A stretch of 64,000 nucleotides of DNA from an uncultured Candidatus Saccharibacteria bacterium (GTDB lineage Bacteria; Patescibacteriota; Saccharimonadia; Saccharimonadales; Saccharimonadaceae): NCBI GenBank assembly GCA_947253945.1, contig CAMYAY010000004.1:1-64000 (forward strand). The letters are read 5' to 3'. Positions 36,624 through 46,028 of this stretch are shown here, piece after piece; positions within the stretch are counted from its first letter, which is position 1, and every line of letters starts with the position of its first letter. A model generated the notes under the pieces. The model was given only the letters and a program-made list of their open reading frames with translations, had not been told where the DNA came from and made no database searches. Position numbers and translations under genes: made by a program.

Positions 36624-37667
36624 CTAGCGGACAATACCACCGCCTAAACACTCTTGGTCATCGTAAATCACAATCGACTGCCCAGCAGCAACCGCACGCT
36701 CCGGTTCATCTGGCTTAATAAGCAAGCCATCACCCACATACTGCAAGCTAGCTGGCACTAACGGCGCCCGATGGCGCACCCGAATCTGGTACTTTTTATC
36801 TGGTCGTGGCGCGTCATTTATCCAATGCACCATGTGCAATAGTATTTCATCCTTAAAGAATCCAGCAGCATTCAAATTACGACTCACGTAAACCTCGTTG
36901 CGCTCCATATTTTTGCCCACCACATAATAAGGCAAACCGCCGCCCACGTTTAGCCCGTGACGCTGACCGAAGGTGTAAAAAATTGCCCCGTCATGGCGTC
37001 CTAGTACCTTACCAGTCTCTTGTTCAATGACATTACCAGGCGCTGTCTCAACATACTGACTCAAAAAATCCTTAATTCCCACCGTGCCCACAAAGCAAAT
37101 GCCTTGCGAATCACGCTTCCGCGCCGTCACTAACCCACGCTGAGCGGCATCCGCGCGCACTTGTTGCTTGGTCTGATAATGCGCCAGTGGAAAAACCGTT
37201 TTACTAACTGCCTGCCCCGTAATACGATACAAAAAGTACGTTTGGTCCTTAGCTTCATCCGCCGCGCGCAAGAGGCGAGAACCGTCTGAGCCAGCATAAT
37301 GACCGGTAGCAATCATATCCGCTCCATCCGCCAAGGCCGCGCGCAAAAACAAACCAAATTTGACATTTTGGTTACACATGATGTCTGGGTTTGGCGTCCT
37401 ACCTTGCTTATACTCATCAAGCATATAATCAACTACCAGCTGCTTGTACTCGGTCTGAAAGTCAAACACTTTAAATGGTATACCAAGGTGCACTGCCACT
37501 CGCTTGGCGTCAGCAAGGTCAGCTGCCCAAGGACATTGCATGCCCGGCAAGTCCTCCGTCCAGTTCTTCATATAAACACCGACCACATCATAACCCTGCT
37601 CTTGAAGCAAGGCCGCTGACAAAGACGAGTCAACGCCACCTGACATACCAACATAAACCTTGGTCAT
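36624..37667 (-). CDS. mnmA: tRNA-specific 2-thiouridylase MnmA
   Basis: Adds sulfur to wobble uridine 34 of tRNA-Lys, -Glu and -Gln. From the ATG at 37667 it is 347 residues: GMSGGVDSS (PP-loop, ATP binding), NPDIMCNQNVKFG with the first catalytic Cys, SQGICFVG with the second, and a C-terminal beta domain. GGAG precedes the ATG, which overlaps the YdcF stop as ATGA. The cysteine desulfurase at 38272 in the same operon is the obvious sulfur source. The longer reading frame start would lie inside the upstream gene. Confidence 0.96.
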   Translation of the reverse strand: MTKVYVGMSGGVDSSLSAALLQEQGYDVVGVYMKNWTEDLPGMQCPWAADLADAKRVAVHLGIPFKVFDFQTEYKQLVVDYMLDEYKQGRTPNPDIMCNQNVKFGLFLRAALADGADMIATGHYAGSDGSRLLRAADEAKDQTYFLYRITGQAVSKTVFPLAHYQTKQQVRADAAQRGLVTARKRDSQGICFVGTVGIKDFLSQYVETAPGNVIEQETGKVLGRHDGAIFYTFGQRHGLNVGGGLPYYVVGKNMERNEVYVSRNLNAAGFFKDEILLHMVHWINDAPRPDKKYQIRVRHRAPLVPASLQYVGDGLLIKPDEPERAVAAGQSIVIYDDQECLGGGIVR

Positions 37668-38281
37668 TTTACATGCACTCCTGCAGATAATTCCATGATA
37701 CCACCCCATTCCACAATGGCCGTCGACCAGCCTTTAGGCTTGAAAAACCAGAGGTGCCACAACCGGTCATGCGCTGCCGTCGTTCGATAACTGACATTAC
37801 GGTCAATCTTCTCGAAGTTAGACTTCACACGATGCAAATGATAAGGGCTACTCACTAAAATTGCCCGCTGCGCCTTCAAACTGTGCAATAATTTACTACT
37901 GTTCGCAGCATTCTCCTTGGTATTACGGCTACCGCCTTCCGCCACCAACGCCGCCTCTGGCACACCTTGCTTAATGGCATAACGACGCATCATCTCAGCA
38001 TTAGAGGCCGTAGTCGGGTCAGCCGCAGCGCCACTAAATATTACCTTCGGTGCCCAACCTTTCTTATATAAATTAACGGCACGCTCGGCGCGAGCAAGTG
38101 TATTACCACCACTCACCGCCACGATAACATCCGCTTTCTGGCAACGTCCCACGTCTGACGGCTGCTGACAGCCCGCCAAATCGTCTGTCACTAGTACTTT
38201 GTCAGTCGCGATTACAAAAGCAATCGCCAGCACTATCAAAGGAGTTATAATTGACAATACAATTTTTAGCACTAAATGCAT
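37664..38281 (-). CDS. YdcF-family membrane-anchored protein (DUF218)
   Basis: A 205-residue protein with one N-terminal span (LKIVLSIITPLIVLAIAFVIA) and a DUF218 domain: VIVAVSGGNTLARAERAVNLY, KVIFSGAA, EGGSRNTKENA and AILVSSPYHLHR. Family members include SanA and YdcF, tied to envelope functions, but the biochemical role is unsettled. It overlaps both neighbours (cysteine desulfurase by 10 bases, mnmA by 4), so its place in the operon may be incidental. Confidence 0.9.
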   Translation of the reverse strand: MHLVLKIVLSIITPLIVLAIAFVIATDKVLVTDDLAGCQQPSDVGRCQKADVIVAVSGGNTLARAERAVNLYKKGWAPKVIFSGAAADPTTASNAEMMRRYAIKQGVPEAALVAEGGSRNTKENAANSSKLLHSLKAQRAILVSSPYHLHRVKSNFEKIDRNVSYRTTAAHDRLWHLWFFKPKGWSTAIVEWGGIMELSAGVHVK

Positions 38282-39423
38282 ACCGCACTCCCAAATTGCA
38301 ATTGCTCTTTAATTACCGGTGCCAATATTTGCTCTAACTCGGTTAATTTAGCATCGTCTACCAAGCGGCCCAAAGACAACCGGATTGAACCATCCACCAG
38401 CTCTGGCGATAAACCTAACGCCAGCAGTACATGCGACCTAGTACCACGATTCGCCGCGCAAGCCGACCCTGTCGACACCATGACGCCGCGCTCGTCAAGC
38501 GCAAACACCGCTCGCTCGCCGTCTAGCCCCGGCACTGAAAAATTCAAAATCGCTGGCGATTGATGCGCTTTGCTGCCGTTAATTTGCGCATCAGGTAGTT
38601 CAGACTGCAGATATGCCACCAGCTTACGGCGCATTACGCTTAGCCGCTTTGTTTCACTTTTTCGCAAGCGTTCTGCCAACTCAAGCGCAACCGCAAAGCC
38701 GACGGCGTTAGCAACATTCTCTGTTCCGGCGCGCAAACCCATCTCTTGGCCACCGCCATAAATTAACGGCCTCAATATCACGCCACCACGCACATAAAGC
38801 AGTCCGGTTTGTTTTGGACCGTAGCATTTACCAGCATTTAACGTCATTAAATCAACACCTAAACGCGCCACATTTAAATCACATACGCCAACAGCCTGCG
38901 AAGCATCGGTGTGAAGCAGCAACTGGCGCTTAATATTGCGCGAGCGACGCTCAGCGCGACATTCTGCCAGCACTTCGCTGATCGCCTTCAAGTCTGCCAC
39001 CGTACCAGTTTCACTATTAACATAGCAAACCGACACTAGCTCAGTCTGGTCAGTAATCGCCGCCTTTAGCTCCGCCAAGTTGATTTGGCCCTCGCTATCT
39101 ACCGACAAGATATTACCACCTCTGGCGCGTGCCAACGCTAGCACCGCCGGATGTTCAATTGCCGTGGTAACAACCTCACCCGTCACGCCATGCAGAGCAA
39201 TATTATCCGACTCAGTCGCCCCAGCCGTCAAGACAATTTCCGCTGGGCGAGCACCAATAGCCATCGCCAAACGATGCCGCGCCTCTTCAAAGTCAGCCTT
39301 CACTTCACGTGCCGGCGTATAAGCCGCCGCCGGATTAAAAAAATTATCACTAAAATAAGGCAACATTGCCTTTAAAACCCGCGGGTCAACGGGGGTGGCG
39401 GCAGCATGATCTAAATAAATCAT
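38272..39423 (-). CDS. cysteine desulfurase, IscS/NifS type
   Basis: PLP enzyme that takes sulfur from cysteine as an enzyme persulfide. The 383 residues have YLDHAAATPVDPRV at the start, ATESDNIAL, HTDASQAVG, NAGKCYGPKQTGLLYVRGG with the PLP-binding Lys, and VSTGSACAANRGTRSHVL with the catalytic Cys loop. It resembles NifS/IscS class I, unlike the SufS at 63224. Clustering with mnmA argues for tRNA thiolation. TAAAAT (39431-39436) ends 7 bases before the ATG. Confidence 0.94.
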   Translation of the reverse strand: MIYLDHAAATPVDPRVLKAMLPYFSDNFFNPAAAYTPAREVKADFEEARHRLAMAIGARPAEIVLTAGATESDNIALHGVTGEVVTTAIEHPAVLALARARGGNILSVDSEGQINLAELKAAITDQTELVSVCYVNSETGTVADLKAISEVLAECRAERRSRNIKRQLLLHTDASQAVGVCDLNVARLGVDLMTLNAGKCYGPKQTGLLYVRGGVILRPLIYGGGQEMGLRAGTENVANAVGFAVALELAERLRKSETKRLSVMRRKLVAYLQSELPDAQINGSKAHQSPAILNFSVPGLDGERAVFALDERGVMVSTGSACAANRGTRSHVLLALGLSPELVDGSIRLSLGRLVDDAKLTELEQILAPVIKEQLQFGSAVCI

Positions 39424-39440
39424 TACCTTTATTTTACCAC

Positions 39441-40250
39441 CTAAGCCGCTAAATCGTATAATGCAATTGTGTTTGATGTCGTCTGCTTCGCTACTTTGTC
39501 TAACGTTAAGCCACGCCGCGCCGCGATAGCCGCCGCAATATCTTTAATGCGCGCCGGCTGATTTGTTTGGCCACGATACGGCTTTGGTGTTAACCACGGC
39601 GAATCTGTCTCAAGTAAAATCCGTTCTAGTGGCATCTGGTCATAGGCCGCCGCTAGCTCTGAATCTTTATTAAATGTCACGATACCATTTACTCCCACGT
39701 ACAAGCCATAATTTAGCACACGATATAGGCTCTCGGTGGTATCAGTGAAGCTGTGTACCACGCCGTGTATTTTAAATGGCAATTGTTCAAGCGTCGCCAT
39801 TAAATCATCAAAAGCGTTGCCGCCATCGCCCGACCGAATATGCATCGATACCGGCAAGTTAAGCTCATGCGCTAGCTCAAGCTGCGCCTTTAAGGCTTTA
39901 ATCTGCAGTTCATGACTAGCAAAATCATAATAATAATCCAAGCCAATTTCACCCACGCCACAAACCACATCGCGGTTCGGCTCAATTAGCCGTCGAATCT
40001 GGTCAATAAAGTCATCCGGTAAATTACTCGCCTCTTGCGGATGTACCCCTAAGCAAGCATACACTTTTAGACCGTAGCTATCGTGATAGCGCTTGGCATA
40101 GTCGAGTGCTAATTGTAAATCAGACATTTCGCCCGACAAAGTAATAATTCGGCGTACATTCGCTTCAGCTGCAGCCTTCAATACGCCCTCAGCAGGTAAG
40201 TCGTAGTCCGGCTCATGGATATGACAGTGGCTATCGGCTAGCACGTTCAT
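39441..40250 (-). CDS. tatD: TatD family metal-dependent hydrolase
   Basis: A 269-residue TIM-barrel hydrolase, a 3'-5' DNase/RNase in characterised members. The metal ligands sit in DSHCHIHE (start), GEIGLDYYYD, PVSMHIRSGD, HSFTD and LLETDSPWL. It overlaps the end of metG by 20 bases. The metG-tatD pairing is widely conserved in Gram-positive bacteria. Confidence 0.95.
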   Translation of the reverse strand: MNVLADSHCHIHEPDYDLPAEGVLKAAAEANVRRIITLSGEMSDLQLALDYAKRYHDSYGLKVYACLGVHPQEASNLPDDFIDQIRRLIEPNRDVVCGVGEIGLDYYYDFASHELQIKALKAQLELAHELNLPVSMHIRSGDGGNAFDDLMATLEQLPFKIHGVVHSFTDTTESLYRVLNYGLYVGVNGIVTFNKDSELAAAYDQMPLERILLETDSPWLTPKPYRGQTNQPARIKDIAAAIAARRGLTLDKVAKQTTSNTIALYDLAA

Positions 40251-41766
40251 CCTCTAACCGCGGGAAGAGAATTGGCGTCTCAGCTGGCACGTAGTCGCCA
40301 CCTAGAACCGCCTGAATTTTATCCGCGGTGCCAGGCATAAATGGCCTGAGCGCCAATGACGCGCGATTGATATCATTCACTAACGTTGAAAAAATTTCTA
40401 CCAAGCGGTCGGTGCGCGCCGGCTCATCTTGCTTAGCCACACGCCACGGCGCCGCCTGCTCAATATACTGATTCAGCCCGTGAATGTAGTTAAACACACT
40501 TTCAGCCGCGGCTGCCAAGTTGAGTGCGTCCATATTTACGCGATAATTGTTAGTCATCGTTTCAGTCGCATCTTTTAGCTCGTCAAAATCAGTAATTTTA
40601 CTAAGGTCACCGTCAAAATACTTGCGCAACATTGCTGCCACGCGCGCCACTAAATTGCCTAAATCATTAGCAAGCTCACCGTTATAGGCCGCCGCAAACT
40701 TCTCTGGTGTATAATCGCCGTCGTCAAAGGTCGGAATGTGGCGAATCAGATAGTAACGAAAGGCGTCCACCCCATATTCGTCAATCACCGCTAGCGGACT
40801 AACCACGTTGCCCAAGCTCTTACTCATCTTGGTACCGTTCACACCAATATGACCGTGCACCATCAGCTTCTGTGGTAGCTCTAGTCCCAGCGCCAACAAA
40901 ATCGCTGGCCAAATAATCGCATGGAAACGAATAATGTCCTTGCCAACCACCTCAACTGCTGCTGGCCAATAATCGGCTTTGAAATTGTCCGGATAGCCAA
41001 GCACCGTCAAATAATTCGACAATGCATCCACCCAAACATACATCACCTGACTGTCGTCATCTGGCACCGGCACACCCCAGTTAAGTTTGGCGCGTGGGCG
41101 CGACACCGAAACATCCTTGGCTTCATCGCCAATTAACGCCAGCAACTCCTTGCCACGAAAGCTTGGCACCACGGCTCGCTTAATAAATTCCTTGATTTGC
41201 GGTGTGAACTGCGATACCTTGAGGTAATAATTCTCTTCGCTGAGTTTATCGTATGGCTTCTTGTGGTCAGGACAAATATAATTATTGTCCTTCGCCTCTT
41301 GGTCGGTTACAAACGCTTCGCAACCCGTACAAGCCCAGCCCTCATACTTGCCCTTGTAAATTACGCTTGCCGCCACTAGTTTACGCCAAATTTCTTGTAC
41401 GCGCCGACAATGCGTCGGGTCAGAGGTGCGTACATTCAAAATATGCTGCTTTATAAAATCTTGTTGGTCAAGCGGCCGCGCCACTTCATCTAGACTCGTT
41501 CCCAAAGCCAAATTTAACGCCGCGCGCATCTTCTGAAACTCCGGCTGCAAATCATCAACAAACTGTTGTGGTGTCTTGCCATTAGCAAGCGCCTTCTGCT
41601 CTACCTTTGTGCCGTGCTCGTCAGTGCCAATCGACAATTTAGCATCATCACCCTTTAGCAGATGATAACGCAGCAATGTGTCAGCATAAACATAATCCAT
41701 CGCCGTGCCGATATGCGGGGCGGCGTTCGCATATGGTATCGCGGTCGTTAAATAAAACTTTGTCAT
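40231..41766 (-). CDS. metG: methionyl-tRNA synthetase
   Basis: Charges initiator and elongator tRNA-Met. From the ATG at 41766 it is 511 residues: TTAIPYANAAPHIGTAMDYVYADTL (HIGH motif as HIGT), a Cys-containing insert (WACTGCEAFVT, YICPDHKKPY), GTKMSKSLGNV, and the helical anticodon domain. There is no C-terminal tRNA-binding EMAP-like domain. TATAAT (41773-41778) ends 6 bases before this ATG, so the longer frame start is within the promoter. Confidence 0.96.
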   Translation of the reverse strand: MTKFYLTTAIPYANAAPHIGTAMDYVYADTLLRYHLLKGDDAKLSIGTDEHGTKVEQKALANGKTPQQFVDDLQPEFQKMRAALNLALGTSLDEVARPLDQQDFIKQHILNVRTSDPTHCRRVQEIWRKLVAASVIYKGKYEGWACTGCEAFVTDQEAKDNNYICPDHKKPYDKLSEENYYLKVSQFTPQIKEFIKRAVVPSFRGKELLALIGDEAKDVSVSRPRAKLNWGVPVPDDDSQVMYVWVDALSNYLTVLGYPDNFKADYWPAAVEVVGKDIIRFHAIIWPAILLALGLELPQKLMVHGHIGVNGTKMSKSLGNVVSPLAVIDEYGVDAFRYYLIRHIPTFDDGDYTPEKFAAAYNGELANDLGNLVARVAAMLRKYFDGDLSKITDFDELKDATETMTNNYRVNMDALNLAAAAESVFNYIHGLNQYIEQAAPWRVAKQDEPARTDRLVEIFSTLVNDINRASLALRPFMPGTADKIQAVLGGDYVPAETPILFPRLEDERASR

Positions 41767-41801
41767 ACTACTATTATAGTACACTAAACCAGTGCTTGTC
41801 G

Positions 41802-42608
41802 CTATAAATTCGCCAGCCGACGCCACTCGTCAATACTGAGCTCTTGCGCGCGACGATTCGGATCGATTTGCGCTGCCGTTAGCAGCTGCTCGGCGCGCTC
41901 TTTAGTAGTATGCAAACCAACCGCCAAGCTCGACTTAAGCTTCTTCCGCTTCTCGCAAAAACCAGCATTCACCAGCGCAAAGAATTCTGCTTGCTGCGCC
42001 TTCGGCACCAACGGCTGCACCCGACGATGCATGATTACCACTTGCGAATCTACCTTTGGCGCAGGAATGAAAAGTTCAGCCGGCACGACGATGCCAAGTT
42101 CAACCTCCGCAAATAATTGGGCACTAATTGCAATAACTGATAGCTTACCAGGGTGCGCCGCTAGCCGCTCCGCTACTTCCTTTTGCACCAACAACACAAT
42201 GGTTTGCGGTGCGTTATCAGCAGTAAGCAACTTTTTAATAATTTTGGCTGTCAAATTATACGGAATATTAGCCACCACCTTATAGTCACGTGGCAAACTA
42301 GCTAAATCAAAGCGCAAAATATCCTGATTTACCACTGTCACATTTTTTGGCGGCACTTTGAGGTCATCAAATTCCAAGCGCCACTTTGCAATATTATCAA
42401 GCAAGCTATCCGCCAACCGCTGGTCGAACTCCACTGCTGTTACTTGCCCCGCCTTATCGCACAACTTAGTCGTCAATGTACCAAGCCCTGGGCCAATTTC
42501 CAACACATGGTCAGCAGGCGTCAATGCCGCATAATCCGCTATCTGATGCAACACGGCGTCATCAAATAGAAAATTCTGCCCTAAATCCTTATTTGCTTTA
42601 ATATCCAT
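41802..42608 (-). CDS. rsmA: 16S rRNA dimethyladenosine transferase (RsmA/KsgA)
   Basis: Dimethylates A1518 and A1519 of 16S rRNA. From ATG at 42608 it has 268 residues: NKDLGQNFLFDDAVL, VLEIGPGLGTLT (SAM binding), NQDILRFD, VVANIPYNLTAKII (NIPY catalytic motif), and the C-terminal helical domain. The ATG begins one base after the stop of the Rpf-like gene (TAGGATG), so it depends on that gene's translation. The longer frame start runs back through the upstream gene. Confidence 0.96.
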   Translation of the reverse strand: MDIKANKDLGQNFLFDDAVLHQIADYAALTPADHVLEIGPGLGTLTTKLCDKAGQVTAVEFDQRLADSLLDNIAKWRLEFDDLKVPPKNVTVVNQDILRFDLASLPRDYKVVANIPYNLTAKIIKKLLTADNAPQTIVLLVQKEVAERLAAHPGKLSVIAISAQLFAEVELGIVVPAELFIPAPKVDSQVVIMHRRVQPLVPKAQQAEFFALVNAGFCEKRKKLKSSLAVGLHTTKERAEQLLTAAQIDPNRRAQELSIDEWRRLANL

Positions 42609-42609
42609 C

Positions 42610-43794
42610 CTACCACCAGTGTTGCTGCCGCCATCTATTGTACGAATTTTGCCAACCGCCATACCTCTGATTGGCGTAGCCGGTAAAGTGACGCAACTGA
42701 CACACCGGATCAACCTGCCAGTTCGGGCAGCTCGCCGACAAGCTAGCTGGCGAAGTCTGGCCAAGCCCCACATATTTACCAGTTCGATTGCGCGAAGCTG
42801 GATTCCAACCCGATTCATGCGTCATAATGTAGTCAACATAACCATAGTCGCTTGGGTCAATCCCCGCCGCTGCCATCCAATCAGTATGGCTGCCAGATGG
42901 CAACTCTACCTTCGTGCCAACCACTTCAACGTGATTGGTTGGCTGCACCGTAACAACTTCGTTGATTTTTACTTTATTCTTAGTACCATCTGGTCCAATT
43001 ACAATCTGATAAACCACCGTCTTTTTGCCATTATTGCCACCTGCAAGCACCTCGTGGTAACCTACCTTTTTGGTGCTATCTTGACGCGTCTCGGTACCCA
43101 TCGGAATATCTTCAGTCTCCTCAACAATCGACTCACCCTTTCGCATTACACTAAAAACTGGCATATTATCTGTGAGGCGCGTATTAATATCTACTGATAC
43201 TTGGTCGCTCGCCTGCAAATAAATCCCCGCTTCACGCAGCATCTCGCCCACAGTATCCTTGGTGGTATAAATACTAATTAAACTATTATAGAGGTAAACC
43301 CGCACTTGGCGTGCCCGTTTAATTTCAACTTGCTCGCCCGCACCGCCGTTAGCCACAAAATCACGCACCAACCTAGTGTGCACCTTGTCACCCGGCCGCA
43401 AATCCTGTGCCTTGCCGGCAATCTTCGCCTGGTCAGTACTAGAAGTCACCACGCGGTATTTTTTATTACCTTCCACCACTGTAACCGGCCGTGCTCGCTT
43501 TACATTAATTACGATTACTGTACCCTTTAGCTCTGACTGCAAAGGTGGATCGGTCTGGTCGCCATTATTTAACTTAATATTGAGGTCTTTTAAGGCCTGC
43601 GCCACTGTCTTAGCCTGAGTAATTGTGGTATGTTCCACTCCACTGTCATAAGCGGTCACAGTTTTACTATCTAAACTAGCCGTTGCCGCTAACGCCGGCA
43701 ATGGCAATACAATACTAATAGCAAACAGCACCGGTAACATAGTAACTGTTACCCCCCACCAAATATTCCGATAAGAGTGCATTACTTTTATCAT
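42610..43794 (-). CDS. Rpf-like secreted muralytic protein (DUF348-G5-lysozyme fold)
   Basis: A 394-residue protein: signal sequence or anchor (VTMLPVLFAISIVLPLPALA, about 17-37), DUF348-type repeats (about 38-200), a G5 domain (about 218-292, with EDIPMGTETRQDS), then a lysozyme-like domain (303-394) with the probable catalytic Glu in MTHESGWNP (E327) and GLGQTSP. This is the layout of actinobacterial RpfB and Bacillus YabE. It likely cuts peptidoglycan, in its own wall or a partner's. TGTGG-TATAAT (43806-43811) is just upstream. Confidence 0.92.
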   Translation of the reverse strand: MIKVMHSYRNIWWGVTVTMLPVLFAISIVLPLPALAATASLDSKTVTAYDSGVEHTTITQAKTVAQALKDLNIKLNNGDQTDPPLQSELKGTVIVINVKRARPVTVVEGNKKYRVVTSSTDQAKIAGKAQDLRPGDKVHTRLVRDFVANGGAGEQVEIKRARQVRVYLYNSLISIYTTKDTVGEMLREAGIYLQASDQVSVDINTRLTDNMPVFSVMRKGESIVEETEDIPMGTETRQDSTKKVGYHEVLAGGNNGKKTVVYQIVIGPDGTKNKVKINEVVTVQPTNHVEVVGTKVELPSGSHTDWMAAAGIDPSDYGYVDYIMTHESGWNPASRNRTGKYVGLGQTSPASLSASCPNWQVDPVCQLRHFTGYANQRYGGWQNSYNRWRQQHWW

Positions 43795-43826
43795 CGCGTA
43801 GTATTATTATACCACACTTTAATAAT

Positions 43827-46016
43827 CTAGCTAATTTTTACGAGCGGCGCATACTCAAGATTGATACTGCGGATACGCGAGGCGAACTGCACTTTCACCG
43901 TCGAACCATTTACTGCTAGCACCGTACCGTCACCAAACATCTGGTGGCGCACGCGGTCGCCAATGCTAAGTGATGCATCTTCATATTCGTAATGCGGCTC
44001 TTGGCTATCTACCGGACGGCGTATTGCCCAGCCCGTATTATCGCTAACATGGCGATAATCATCATACTGGTCGTAATTGTCGTAATTACTATTCGCTGGC
44101 TTCACTGGCTCGCCCTTAATATCACTCAAAAATTGCGACGGCATATTGTACTGCACTCGGCCGTTCATCATTCGACTCCGCGCATAACTAAGAGTTAGCT
44201 CCTCCTTGGCTCGCGTCATACCGACATAACAGAGGCGACGCGCCTCTTCAAGCGCCGAATCAGTCAGTAAGTCTCGTGCGCTCGGAAATAGTCCGTCCTC
44301 CATACCCACTAGATAAACTACCGGGAACTCCAGCCCCTTCGCGGCATGCATAGTCATTAAATTAACAGCATGGTCGTGATTAATATCATCCGCGCCCGAT
44401 ACTAGTGCCACCTCCTCAAGAAAGCTCGCCAAATCACCATACTGTTTAGCATCGCTCACTAGCTCCTCAACATTCTCTACCTTGGCGCACCCTTGGTCGG
44501 TGCCGTCGTCCAAATATTCTCGGTACTTGGTTGCATCAATTAAATCTGTTAGTAGCTGGTCAGGCGTGACTACTGTAGCCCGCTCGGCTAATTTACTAAA
44601 CAATTCGCCTAGTGCCTGCAATTCTTTACGGGCACGCGGCGTTAAATCATTACACATATCCACTTGCCGCAAGGCGTCAACCACCGAACAATCAGCCTGC
44701 GCTCGCCACTCTAAAAATCGGTCAACCGAAACTTCACCAAGACCACGCTTCGGCACATTAACGACACGCCGAAAGCTAACCTCATCATATGGTTGATAAA
44801 CAATACGCAAATACGCTAGCAAGTCCTTGATTTCAGCACGGTCATAGAAGCGCAACCCGCCAATGATTTTATAAGGCAGAGCTAATTTGCGGAACATTTG
44901 CTCAAAAGCACGCGACTGAGCATTAGTGCGGTAAAGAATCGCAAAATCATTATACTGTCGCGCCCCCACAGCGTGCGCCGTCTGAATCTGCAAGCCAATC
45001 GTCTCGGCTTCGTTTAGCTCATTATACGCCTCAATAAATTGCACTGGTTCGCCATCACCCGCCTTCGTCCAAAGCTGCTTATCGCTTCGCTGTGTATTTT
45101 TAACAATGACATTATGCGCCGCATTTAAAATATTGCCGGTTGAACGATAATTTTGTTCCAACTTCACCACTTTGGCGCCAGCAAAATCCTGCGAGAAATT
45201 TAAAATATTCGTAAAATCTGCGCCGCGCCAACTGTAAATCGACTGCCAATCGTCGCCCACTACACAAATATTATTTTTACCGTTCAGTAGTAACTTGATT
45301 ATCCGGTACTGAAGATGGTTAGTGTCCTGATACTCGTCAACCAAAATATACTTAAATTGCTCCTGCAAGCGCTTCCGCACCTCTGGTGAATCATGTAGTA
45401 ACCGATGCGCCTCCACTAGCAAATCATCGAAGTCCAATGCACGCTGCTTGCGGCGTTGCTCTTCATAACGCCGATAAACCTCATAAATAGTACGCCAGTA
45501 AGGATTATTTGCCTTTTTGTTGTAATCTTCCAGACTATCACCCGCATTTTTACTGTTAGAGATAGCCGAAGCAATCGCCTTCGGTGTAAATTGCTTATCC
45601 GATATCGCAAAATCCTTCATGATATTCCGAATCAGCGTCATTTTATCGGCTTCATCAAAAATCACGAAATTAGTCGGAACATTGATTGCCTCGCCATACA
45701 ACCGCAATAACTTTACAGCAATAGAGTGAAATGTACCCATCCAGGGCATAAATGAACGATAATTTGGCTGATGTAGCAGTGTCGCCAACCGCTCGCGCAT
45801 CTCACCCGCCGCCTTATTGGTAAACGTCACCGCCAAAACGTCTTGTTCGGTTGCTAAATGATTCAATAAAATATAGGCAATGCGGTGAGTTAGGGTCTTA
45901 GTTTTACCCGAGCCAGCACCCGCAATTACCAACAGCGGTCCCTCAGTACACTGCACCGCCTCACGCTGTTTAGTATTTAGCCCTTCTAAAACACTGTCGC
46001 CCGCATTATCTAGCAT
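43827..46016 (-). CDS. UvrD/PcrA-type DNA helicase
   Basis: Superfamily 1A 3'-5' helicase of 729 residues for excision repair and replication restart. Motifs in order: GLNTKQREAV (Q), VIAGAGSGKTKTL (Walker A), LVDEYQDTNHLQY (II), VVGDDWQSIYSWRGAD (III), EQNYRSTGNIL (IV), LMTMHAAKGLEFPVV (V), YVGMTRAKEELTL (VI). The C-terminal ~60 residues form a PcrA-like Tudor domain (IGDRVRHQMFGDGTVLAV). TAAAAT (46023-46028) ends 6 bases before the ATG. Confidence 0.96.
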   Translation of the reverse strand: MLDNAGDSVLEGLNTKQREAVQCTEGPLLVIAGAGSGKTKTLTHRIAYILLNHLATEQDVLAVTFTNKAAGEMRERLATLLHQPNYRSFMPWMGTFHSIAVKLLRLYGEAINVPTNFVIFDEADKMTLIRNIMKDFAISDKQFTPKAIASAISNSKNAGDSLEDYNKKANNPYWRTIYEVYRRYEEQRRKQRALDFDDLLVEAHRLLHDSPEVRKRLQEQFKYILVDEYQDTNHLQYRIIKLLLNGKNNICVVGDDWQSIYSWRGADFTNILNFSQDFAGAKVVKLEQNYRSTGNILNAAHNVIVKNTQRSDKQLWTKAGDGEPVQFIEAYNELNEAETIGLQIQTAHAVGARQYNDFAILYRTNAQSRAFEQMFRKLALPYKIIGGLRFYDRAEIKDLLAYLRIVYQPYDEVSFRRVVNVPKRGLGEVSVDRFLEWRAQADCSVVDALRQVDMCNDLTPRARKELQALGELFSKLAERATVVTPDQLLTDLIDATKYREYLDDGTDQGCAKVENVEELVSDAKQYGDLASFLEEVALVSGADDINHDHAVNLMTMHAAKGLEFPVVYLVGMEDGLFPSARDLLTDSALEEARRLCYVGMTRAKEELTLSYARSRMMNGRVQYNMPSQFLSDIKGEPVKPANSNYDNYDQYDDYRHVSDNTGWAIRRPVDSQEPHYEYEDASLSIGDRVRHQMFGDGTVLAVNGSTVKVQFASRIRSINLEYAPLVKIS

Positions 46017-46028
46017 AACTCTATTTTA

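Noticed and set aside
42609..42818. 70-codon extension of rsmA
   Set aside because: It lies antisense-free but inside the last part of the Rpf-like gene in another frame and has no RsmA homology.
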